From: Zerene cesonia
Lineage: Eukaryota; Arthropoda; Insecta; Lepidoptera; Pieridae
Assembly: GCF_012273895.1 (NCBI RefSeq)
Contig: NC_052106.1
Span: 1,178,001 to 1,242,000 of the forward strand
Direction: 5' to 3'
Length of the DNA stretch: 64,000 nucleotides
How positions within the stretch are numbered: position 1 is the first letter of the stretch; every line of letters begins with the position of its first letter. The translations under genes were made by a program, and so were the position numbers. Below, one piece after another: positions 26,801 to 38,800 of the stretch. The notes below the pieces were generated by a model. The model did no database searches. It saw only the letters and a program-made list of their open reading frames with translations, and had not been told where the DNA came from.

Positions 26801-29800
26801 ACTTAATTTTATTAGGGTAATTGGCTACTGTGTTTTTTCTGGTGTCATACAGATTTTTTCCCTTTTTTTTTAAAGTTCCCACCTACTACCATATGACATT
26901 ATTTTTAACTATTCTAATCTAAGTAGTAGATCAGTTGTTCAACATATTTAGTTTGAAGTTATTCTGTTCTCTTTTTCGGTTCTATAATTGTTTTAAATTA
27001 AAATTGTTATTTAATAGATATTTCGTTACATAACTGCGTGATTAAATGCACAAGATATGGAACCGTAAAAGCGTAACTCACTATTGGTAAATTAAAATAC
27101 AAGATGTATTTTAATTTACCAATTTTAGAGTAAAATGTTCAATTTGCGCAATTTTGAAATTGTTCTTATAAGCGGGTCGTCGCGAATTAAAATAAGATAG
27201 GCTAATTCCAGTAGGAAGGTCGCTGCAATGTTTACCAACGCGACGGGACGCGGCGTAGACGTGCGTGAATCGTGACGTGCCACCAGGAGGTGCGGCATCT
27301 TGCCAGAATTTATGGCGTAAGCTCTGTTTTCCACGATTGACTGCTAAAATGTTCCGTTACATGGATGAAAATGATGGAGGTGTTGAATTCGTGACGAATT
27401 TTTTACTAGTAAGGAAGTTTCTTTGCTAAGGGGTTGTTTTTAAACCCATAAACCCGTTTTGTCCATAATACAATTGTTGTTGTTTCCGTTTTCTAAATTA
27501 TCTTTGATCATAAACGGTGATTTAGTTTAATTGGTAATAATTAATCTTGTAGAAAATATTCCCAAAAACACTTTGTTCGTTCGCTGTACGAATAATAGCA
27601 GTGTACATAATTTAAAATTTAATTGAATCCACGTCTTACTTACAATACCTGTATATTAGTACATTTTCACGCCTGATCGGCTCCTCGGATTTGGTTGAAT
27701 GATCAGTAAGAGTAAGGTGAAACATAGTAAAACATAGTCGATGATATAGCCAATAGGATATAAACTTGTTTGGACAACGGATACCACACGATATCGTCTA
27801 GTACGAGCACTTGATAAATACACAAAGACGCATCTCGATTCTGTAAACAGTGAGATCAATGTGCCGCATTTAATAAACAATAATGTTAACTCGAGCACGC
27901 TAGACGCTCATGGCGCGCACACGTGGTGCTATTTTGTAATGATAAGGCTACTGGTGCTATTGCAGCAATGGACACGTGTGACAGTGCATTGACGTGTTTG
28001 TATCTGTGAAGAGATGTGGGTGATAGACCACGACGGTATTGGAGTATGTGCTTTGGAGTTATGACATGAGGAAACTAATTGCAAAGCGCAGGAGATCGTT
28101 CTTATGACGGTTTGAAAAGAACGGTTGAGAAAATGTATGTAACTATTACAAGGATCGGTGACAATATAAAATTTCATGAACTTATCTTATTATCCTGAAT
28201 GAGTGAGATAATTAAGTTGAGTCTATCGTTATAATGTGTTTTTTAGTTTTTATTACTACATATCTATTATTGGTTTAATAAGGTTTCACTATTTGATTCG
28301 GCATATAAGTTTTTATGAAATGTAATTTAAATTAATGTTTAAGATGTATGGATAAGCGATAGATTGTTTGTAAAAATTTGCCCGCAGGGATTTGTTTTTA
28401 GTTTTGTAAAATTAATTTTGCCAATTTTAATTGCGTGTAACATGTTTTAAATCAATATAACATAATTTAAAAGGAAATTAAGAATAAAAAAACTAATGAC
28501 TACAAACAATTCAATAATATCTGTTCACGTAGCAACGCTAATTTCCTTTAAAATGACGTATAATTGATAAAAAAAGCGCACAGCTGTAATTTATATGTAT
28601 TAGCTAATTAATCGTACAAATACTGATTACAGATACTTGCGCCCAAGTATTTACAGGCAACCCAACACTTAACCATTGCGTACTTCCTTATCGCTTATTA
28701 AACATTAATTTAATCATATAAATATGCAGAACCATGTATCTTGTAACATCAATGTTATTGCTTGCCTACGAGCACTATTAAGTTCAGTAGTTAAATTATA
28801 GCTTAACGCAATTTTTTAAGAAGTAAATATTCAAGGTTCATATAATTAGCAGGGGAATGTCGAGTCTTGTAGTATCGTTAAACGCTATCGAGTATATATG
28901 ATGGTTAATTCTAACGATACGATGGTAATTAATCAACATCGACTATCTATAACATTCAGTATTAACATTTAATTGTTACATAATAATTCGGATGCTGGCA
29001 ATTGTCAAAAGCAAACACGTCATCAGCACCGCTATCTTCTTCTAGAATTTATTCTCAGTCGCCTTATCGGTTTTTTTTAACAATTTCATTTTTTTTATCT
29101 TGAAATGAGAGATCGTTCAACTTAACCTACATTTTATCAGAACGTTCTGGAACATAATACGTAACGCACGTGACGTCACAAACTCTGAGAAGATGATTAT
29201 GCGTATGGTTTGGAGGGCAAGGAAAATAAATAGTGTGACACCACTTTATACTACAATAATGTCTTCAGAACACAAGCCGTCTGCTATGCTGCGCATGCTA
29301 CAAAGCGTTCACTGCATCCGTTCTTGTGACAGCGTGACTGACTGTCATATATGACCTGTGTGCGACCACCCTTATATTTTTATTGCTTAATAAAAGCAAA
29401 TACTAGTTCAAGAATACTTAATAAGGTCTGAATGATGTGATGTAAAATGAGTTATTACACGTTACATAAGCATATTGATATNNNNNNNNNNNNNNNNNNN
29501 NNNNNNNNNNNNNNNNNNNNNNNNNNNNNNNNNNNNNNNNNNNNNNNNNNNNNNNNNNNNNNNNNNNNNNNNNNNNNNNNNNNNNNNNNNNNNNNNNNNN
29601 NNNNNNNNNNNNNNNNNNNNNNNNNNNNNNNNNNNNNNNNNNNNNNNNNNNNNNNNNNNNNNNNNNNNNNNNNNNNNNNNNNNNNNNNNNNNNNNNNNNN
29701 NNNNNNNNNNNNNNNNNNNNNNNNNNNNNNNNNNNNNNNNNNNNNNNNNNNNNNNNNNNNNNNNNNNNNNNNNNNNNNNNNNNNNNNNNNNNNNNNNNNN

Positions 29801-32800
29801 NNNNNNNNNNNNNNNNNNNNNNNNNNNNNNNNNNNNNNNNNNNNNNNNNNNNNNNNNNNNNNNNNNNNNNNNNNNNNNNNNNNNNNNNNNNNNNNNNNNN
29901 NNNNNNNNNNNNNNNNNNNNNNNNNNNNNNNNNNNNNNNNNNNNNNNNNNNNNNNNNNNNNNNNNNNNNNNNNNNNNNNNNNNNNNNNNNNNNNNNNNNN
30001 NNNNNNNNNNNNNNNNNNNNNNNNNNNNNNNNNNNNNNNNNNNNNNNNNNNNNNNNNNNNNNNNNNNNNNNNNNNNNNNNNNNNNNNNNNNNNNNNNNNN
30101 NNNNNNNNNNNNNNNNNNNNNNNNNNNNNNNNNNNNNNNNNNNNNNNNNNNNNNNNNNNNNNNNNNNNNNNNNNNNNNNNNNNNNNNNNNNNNNNNNNNN
30201 NNNNNNNNNNNNNNNNNNNNNNNNNNNNNNNNNNNNNNNNNNNNNNNNNNNNNNNNNNNNNNNNNNNNNNNNNNNNNNNNNNNNNNNNNNNNNNNNNNNN
30301 NNNNNNNNNNNNNNNNNNNNNNNNNNNNNNNNNNNNNNNNNNNNNNNNNNNNNNNNNNNNNNNNNNNNNNNNNNNNNNNNNNNNNNNNNNNNNNNNNNNN
30401 NNNNNNNNNNNNNNNNNNNNNNNNNNNNNNNNNNNNNNNNNNNNNNNNNNNNNNNNNNNNNNNNNNNNNNNNNNNNNNNNNATATGTAAGTACTCGGTAC
30501 GATGACATCACAGTACTCAATTTATCTAAGAATATTAATTGTCTCTTAAGAACCACAGGACAGTTCTTTGGCATTACATATGTAGAATTGTAAAATACAC
30601 ATGATTTTGAAATAGCAATAACAGAGTTTATTGCCGGCTCTTCTCTTTGTACCTAACTTGTTGCCGAACCGGTGGCAAATGTTGTTTAATGTTATAATGA
30701 ATCAAAAGTGCTTCTTTTAGTAGTCTTATTGCATAAATAAATGTTTTAGTTTTCATACTACTTTTATTCGAGTGTTGGCAACTGAGCTGGTGCATAAACT
30801 GATAGTAAATGACTAGTACCGCCCATGAGCAATTGCAGAGCCTTTACGTTCCTGCAAATGTATTTGCCAACATTAGTGCGTAAGGAATAAGGTGAGGATT
30901 GACGAAGGAAATAAAGTATAGGACTGGGAAGTGTATGGTAATGAATATGTCCCTCTGGCGCCCCCACTCACCGAAAGAAACACAGTAGTATTGACATGCA
31001 GCTATTCGGATCTTCTTTGGGGTTTAGGTACCTTCCCCGGTGCGAGCTGGCCCCATTCGTGCCGAATCGCGCTCGTCCGTCACTTCCCAAGACACAATAA
31101 TTTCCGTAGAAACCGCAAAAACGCTTGGCACCGATTGCTTTTATTTTTGGAACAGATTTTTTATGCATCTAAACTATATCTATTGTGGTTTTTAATAAAT
31201 TTGTTATGCATCGCAGTGACTTTCATCTTTATCTCACATTCAGTCATGTATGTAATTAAGTAACTGTTTCTCTCCTAGCCGACCTAGTCTTAATTTTTAG
31301 GTTTTTCTCAATCAAACTTCAGTTGCAATATTCTTGTGGTCTTTATTAGTTAGTGTATTGTAATCGAATTTGGTTCTAAAGACAGAAATTGCTTTTAAGA
31401 AACGTCTCATCAACTTTTTACCAAGCATATTAATTTGATACGAATACATGTCCTATACTGCGATCTCATCTCCTGTATAAACAATATACGCTAATCTGTT
31501 GTAAAGAAACACATTGCCCATAAAGTGCAGTCAACGTCATTTATCATTACAGTAAATTGGACGTAATAAATGTACAGTCGCGCAGAGTCGCAGCTGCTGA
31601 ATACACGATGATGTAGCAGGTACCTACGCGCTATTTATGTTCCCCTGGAAGACGTTCAAACACGTAATGCATTATATAATTGTGACGGAGGAACACGTCA
31701 GCCAATCGGTCAATGATAAAGGGTCGTTGATCTTGTTTACGCGACTGTACGAAATGATGAACGGGCTCGCTCTTCTCTTAGGTATCTAGGGGTCATGTAT
31801 ATAGTATACATATGTTTAAAGAGTATCAACCTGTATACGAAAAATACATTCGTTGTAAAGTGCAGTAGTAATTACTCCCTTTAAAATCGTGGAGAGCGCA
31901 TGAACGATATAATGCGATTCCAAGACTACTATTATATTTAACTCGAGACGACTTGATGTTGAGAAATTTTTGAGAAATTTTGAAAGAATAGAAAAAATTT
32001 GATCACGAGGCAGGATTCGAACCTGCGTATCTTGCCTAACCGTAGCAACGCCTAGCCTCTCGGCCACCCGTGATCCTGCCACAGTAATCAAATTTCTTCT
32101 ACTCTTTCGGTTTCATGTGCCTAAGGGGCACCCCACGCCATCTATTGAGATGATTAAGAACCATCACAACCAATACGAAACATTATTTCAATGATTACAA
32201 TATTGTATCGATGGAACGCGGCCTTTGTTAAATTTAATTTTTAGTTTTATAGCATTGAAATGCTTTATAAATGAGAAATTTTGAAAGAATAGAAAAAATT
32301 TGATGACTTGATGTTGTGATTTTCCTTTCTTATTATAAAGTTGTGAAATTAAATAGTAGTACAGTTTGAAAAAATACAAGCAGCAATATGACAAAAAAAC
32401 AATTGTTTATTAAAATTTTCAGTCGCTAAATACCATAAACACATTTTAAGCTTTAAATTGAGTTTGTGGTGAGTTGCCATGATATACCGCAAACGTAATT
32501 TAGCAAAATTCATTAGCTCTTAGGTAACCAAAACCACAAATATATTATTAAATCATAACAATGTTACAATCATAATATTAACCAAATCAACCACACGCAA
32601 CAAATTACGTTCCCAAACTTCGCTTCTAAAAATAAACGCCCTCAGAGCCCGTAAGCAAAAATATTCTGGAAGCGAGAATGGGCACTGTCTCGACGATTTT
32701 AACCCTGTGGCTAAGTAGCTAGGGTAAGGTCAAGGTGGAGCGCGCGCATGCGCGGACGAGGCGACCACAATGGCCCGAGGTGTGCTTCTGTGGTCGTATA

Positions 32801-35800
32801 GGTTTTGTGGATATGCGAAACTGCGAAATCGACACGTCTAACTCACACAGCGTGTTTCGCATAGAATGCTAATTTTATTTAGTTGCCAATTGCGACAATA
32901 GTGTTGAAATCGGTCAAATACTTTTCCATGTCGCTTTGATATTTATATAACTAAGTAATTGACTGTTTTTTATGAGCCCATTAAATCATAATTGATAATT
33001 CTAATAGACTCTTCCTAAACATTATGTTCTTAAATAGAAAACGTAATAGGCTCAAGCATATAATATCTTCTACACATCTCATATTGGACAATATTATTTT
33101 GCACTTACAAACTACACTTTAAAAAATCTATTAGATCTCTTACAATAACCTCGATAAACATAATTTCACAAGCAAACTGACTAGACTTGTAAACTCATAC
33201 CTTGATATTCACACTTCAACTATAGTTTAGCTCTGCCAAGGTGAATCGAGTTCGCGACGAGAATTTAACTTCAGCCGTTACGTTACTATTTGTTATAAAA
33301 ATGGTTAAAAACTCACAAAACACACGTACATAGCTTAATTAACTAAATCATCTCACTCTTCTCGTCTTACATATACAGAGTGTACGCAAGGAAATTATTT
33401 AATGATGGCTAGCCTAATCAGGATAATTAGAAAAACTAATGAAGTTATTGCATTTTCATCAATCTTTCCTCTTTTCTTGATAAGTGTAAAAAGTTTGAAT
33501 TAAATCTGTCCGTTTTAAGCGGATCTTCATTAAATCGAGAGAATCGGTTACAAACGAACATACAGATGAAGTTATAGAAGATGTAGAAGTGAATAAAAGC
33601 GTAGAAAAACATATCTACTATATAAAAATAAGTCGGGTTTTCCTTCCTGACGCTATAACTCCAGAACGCACGAACCGATTTCCACGGTTTTGCATTCGTT
33701 GGAAAGGTCTTGGGCGTCGTGAGGTTTATAGCAAAGAAAATTCCGGAAAAATTTCAACAGAAAAGCGGGAAAAACGAAGCCATCTGGTGGCGAAACGGAG
33801 TTCGCGGGGTTTGCTAGTCACTTGTATGAATTATTATCGAAAATAGGAACCTCAGTAATCGAAATTCAAATTCGTTTCAAGAATGCCCTTCGGTCTAGCA
33901 TCGCGCGTTTGAAAAAACGAATCAATATATCAATATATCAGGATCGGGATGTCTGGAGGAGACTTAAATTTAAAAAAAAACGCGAAGCGATTGCATTCCC
34001 AAGACTTCGTCAATTTGTGAAGAGTAAATATCAGATTAGGTTATTATGTAAGGTCATTAATGGGTTTATAATAGAAATACCATTACAATGAAACTCGTTT
34101 AAGCATCATGAGCAAGCAGAAAGTGTGTCATTTTCAACTGACTTCAAAAAAGGAGGTGGTAATCGATTAGGGTGTATTTTTTCTTGTGTTTGTTACCTCG
34201 TAACTAAAATAAAAGTAATTAAAGAAGACAACAGTTTCAAATTGATTGCGCTGTCCATAAATTATTTTTCCATTTACTTGACTTATCTAGTCTTTCATAA
34301 ACGCATATTTTTTGTATGCTTAAAGGTGTGATTAAATTATGTAAAATGTATTTAAAATAAACATGCTTGAATTCTAGTCATAGACACAACCGGCACAAGC
34401 AAAAGAAACCGAATCAAATTCAATAGAAGCATTTGAATAGGCTACGTTAACCTTGAAGTGTTTAACAGCCGAGGTCATTGCTGTTTGTAATCTTATGTAG
34501 GTGATGTATTCGTACCATGTTTTTGTTTTTGTTGCTGTCCCAGAACTGTTGTTTGATTGATGCGTTGTGATTAGAAAATTTCCATTCATATGCCTGAGAT
34601 CTCTGTGGTATGGTTCTCCTTTTACCAAGAGTTGGGTTTTCTAAAGTTATATAATATTTGTCCAGCCCAAAGTTTATACATGAAGATGTCTTCATAATGC
34701 TTACAATTCAATGCAAGTGTTTCTGTCTTTCTTTTCGCATTCAAACACCGTAACGATAATCACGAAATAGTTCTCAACACCAAACGGTACGTGTCTGTGA
34801 CCTGTCTGCATTAGTTACAATCAGATATTGCAATAAGTATAAATAAACGTTCTGTTTTGCCAACTCCTTCCTAAGATCACCTCATGGGAGGAAACGTGAC
34901 TTCCGCGCTCAGTAGAAGTATATATGATACAGAAATGATTTGATAAGAGTGGAGACGATTGGGAAGTAACAATATTATGTAATATATTGATAGCAGCGTA
35001 TATTATGATTACATCATGCTCAATTTTTTTGTTAATAATTTGTTATAAAATTAACCACATTATGTAAACTATTGGGTTATTAATCATAAATTGTAAGTAT
35101 TTAACGTGGTTATAGACACATGGTCAGAGTTAAAGTTTAAAAGATAACTGTAAAATTGTCATACCGTTTTCCATTTAGTAAATTTAAATTAAAAAGAACC
35201 TCAACTTTACTTCGGAAAGTAATCTTTGAGATTAGTGAATGCATCCTTAGAAATCCCACTATCCTCCTTCCTTTCCTTCTAATATTATAAATGCGAAAGT
35301 TTGTAAGGATGTGTGTGTGTGTTTGTTGCTCTTTGACATAAAAACTATTGAACCAATTGCAATGAAATTTGGTACGTAGACAGCTGGACAGCTGGTATAA
35401 CATATAGGCAACTTTTTATCTCGATATTCCTACGGGATACGGATTTACGCGGGTGAAACCGCGGGGAGCAGCTAGTTTTATTTATAAACACAATCGTAAA
35501 TCAAATTCAAAAAAGCGTCCAGTAATCAGTGTCAATCCACAACGATCGTACATAAACGGGTCGTTGATTGTTACATAACACCACTTGTAACAAATAACAA
35601 TCAATGTCAATAAAGTCTGATGGATTCAGGCTCTGGTGACGTGTTATCGGGAACTTCTAGAAGCTACAATGTATTGCCAGTGTTTCTGTGTCGACGGTTT
35701 CAATTGACAGAGCTGAATGGAAACGCTATAGTTTATATGAGAACTTCCGATGGGGTGTCTGATATGTCCCTGACTTTGATAAGTAATTTTTATGTTTCTG

Positions 35801-38800
35801 TAGGTAATTGGTCTTTGGTCTTCTTGTGTCCCTTATAACCTATCTTCCTCCAAGAGATCTAAACAAATATTTGAAGGCCTTTTAGTCCATTTTGGTAACT
35901 ACAATATTAATAGAATGGAGACTTTTTATTTACCGAGGAGTCCCGATAATCGACTTATTCAAATAACATCAAGTTACCGTGGAAACGTCGCTTCCTTATA
36001 CTTGCGTGTGTAAAAATGTAGAAATATTAAGTAAATTACACGCACATATTTTATTAATTCTTTTTTTATAATCTTTCTTTATTGCCTCATTACTAAACTT
36101 GTAAATGTGTGAACGCTTTCACTCTAAATCCTGAGGTTGTCACTATAAACGTGGAAGCACGGGTCCTATGCGTTTGTTATCCCGATGTACTCGTCCTTTA
36201 TCTAAAATATGTATGGATACCCTTTGCGAGTTTCGATACATTAAATAATTTTTTTTTTTCGATCCATGTATGACTGATGTCTGAACTAAAGTGACATTAG
36301 ACCAAAAATTACGACTCAACATAGATTACTGAACTTACCTATTCTAATGGAAACATTTCTAATTATACACCAGCCATCATAACAGAACGTGTATGATTTA
36401 TAAATACATACACGAACACGCGTCGCGTATACATTGCATTATTAAGTTCTGTACAAGCACTAATGCATTTATTGAAAATCAGTTCGGAATATTCAATACG
36501 GGAAATTGTTATGCAAGTTCGCTTTCTGTCCAAGAAAATTGGCCTAATGCGATTACACGCTCCAGTGATAGAGCTATGACCGAGTTTCTTGTGCTGGAAG
36601 GGATGTGAACGGGATGAAATGAATGAATGAATAAGTTCATCCCGTGCATCACCCTTACGGGTTCTAGAATATATGGGCATGCTTTGAATAAGTGCACCTG
36701 CCGGTATCTCACAGTCTGGGTTTGGCACGTAGCTCTAATAATGTAATAATAATGGTAATCATAACACCAAAATATACCGAAGAGCTATTTGTTTGTAGTT
36801 ATAGTAACTTTTGAATTTATTTTAAGGTGCCAGTGGGTCTAGGTGTATTGGTTATACACCTAAATATGTAACGAGATTTCGAAGGTTTTGTATCGAAAAT
36901 GTCAATAATTTATAAATTTCTTAAATTAAATTTTCGAAGTTGCGAGAATTTTACTCTGTTAGCGTCTTTTAAAACATGAAATGATGTAATCAGAGTAACT
37001 GAAAGTGGCTGCGTCTCTCCGTATAAGCGTGACTCTTGGCCGGTGCCTAAATATACTATAGTCAATGTATAATTAGTACATAAATCACAGGTCTGATAGA
37101 CAGGTGTACGAGTAGTGGCGGGCATGTTACAATGCTATCGATCGGCGCCTGCGCGTTTCGCGTGTTGTGAGTTGTGACGCAGTACGTTCAACGTTGTTTA
37201 CAACTAGGGGTGACCACTGTGGGGTTTCGATTTGATATCATGGCTAGGCTGTAACGTGAAAGAGAGGATAGAGGATTCGAATCTGTGCTCAAAAGTATGG
37301 GAGGAAATGTCTTTTATTATTTTCTTAGGTGAAGACATTATAATGCATTTCGCTCTGATTTTTTATTTTAAATTTATCATTATCAGTACTTGATGATATA
37401 TATGTATATCTGTTTTCTTCGTGGTATCCTCCTTTACTAACCAAATGTACATTGTCCCAAGTTTTATTAGTCAAGTACTATTAAATAAAATTATAGAAAA
37501 TTAAGTTAGAACTTGTCGCAATTTTCAGTCAGACAAAATAAACAGATTATAATAACGTCATCCCATTTAATTTGTAGATGTGGTTTCATCAATGAGCCTG
37601 CCTTGTAAGGTAAACAGTTTTATCTAGATTCGAGAGTAAACAAGAGTGTTTAAATAGTTAAGATAGCTTTCTGCCAAGAACACAAGGTCAGGGTTTTAAT
37701 AATGGATTTTATATACTGTATAAAAATTCAGTAATTATAACGGTGAACCGTACCGAAAACCGAACCGAATTATTTATTAATATTTGATATAGCATGTGTC
37801 AAGAAATTTTTGCTAGACACACAGAAAAATTTCCGATTTATTTCTTTCTAGTAAAACAGCAACTTAAATGAATTGTTTTTTGAAAAGCATTTTAGGAATA
37901 ATGCAAATAAAATTCTAATAACACCTATATTAATATTTCTGTTATGTTATATTTATGTTACGATAATTTAATCTTATATGGAACAACGATATAAAATTTG
38001 TCAAATGGTAACATCGTCCTCTTCATAAAAACAATTTAAGTTGTGCATATTGATATATGTTAAATAAAAATAAAACGTTAGTTTTAATAAGGTTTTGCAT
38101 AATACATGCCATCATATACAAAATATATTGGACATAATATTGACAGAAGTGGGTCACTGGATATAGGTGCTTTGTCCAGTAACCTCTATTATAATCCCAC
38201 TTCCCTAATCATATTATAAATATGCACATGTTGTATACATATTATAATTAGCTATAGATATTCATATCACAGACACCGATAAAAATAAGTAAGCACATTG
38301 AACTAGTATTTCCTAATAGTTTATTCTTTTGTCTCTTCCTTGAATAACTATTGTATTTTTTATTGTGACTATCAGTATACGAATAAAAATAAAATAAACA
38401 TATACAAATAGCTTTGTAACGATTTTATCTTGTTAAAATATATTCTTGGACTATAACATAGCTATAAATGGTTTGGTAAATAAGCATACTGTACTAGGAA
38501 GAATTAACATTTATTGTACGAACTATTCGGTACGGTAGAAAAGAGAGTGCACTCATTAAATTTCATGAAATAATTGTCAATTTATCGAAATGTGAAATGT
38601 TTGCATATTCCGAATTCTTTTTTACCTGGAATGAAAGGTATTATATTTTGGGTTTTCATATTAAAATATCTTTTGATAATATTTCTATATAATTTCACCG
38701 TTTTGTTCCAGTGAGAGCAGCATGTTCGTATCGAACAGGCGCTGGATACTGAAGACGTGCGGCAAGACGACCCCCCTCCGGTGCGTGCGCGCAGTGCTCG

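Larger units (their letters stand above)
19407..38711 (+). other. AMD1 intron 2 (19.3 kb)
   Basis: This intron separates the exons encoding the beta chain from those encoding the alpha chain. No nested gene is visible: open frames are short, AT-rich and unspliced. It contains two 1000-N gaps, several transposon fragments (listed separately), two perfect palindromes, a tRNA-like repeat at 32001 and an unusual GC-richer block at about 27150-27335. The donor is GTAAGT and the acceptor TTCCAG. Confidence 0.85.

Noticed and set aside
32001..32075. Functional tRNA gene
   Set aside because: C precedes the anticodon, the acceptor region has two extra bases, there is no good T-run terminator just after it, and sister copies are scattered and decayed. 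A repeat is more likely.
31816..32091. Open frame overlapping the tRNA-like sequence
   Set aside because: It is explained by the repeat on the minus strand; no protein similarity and no splice sites.
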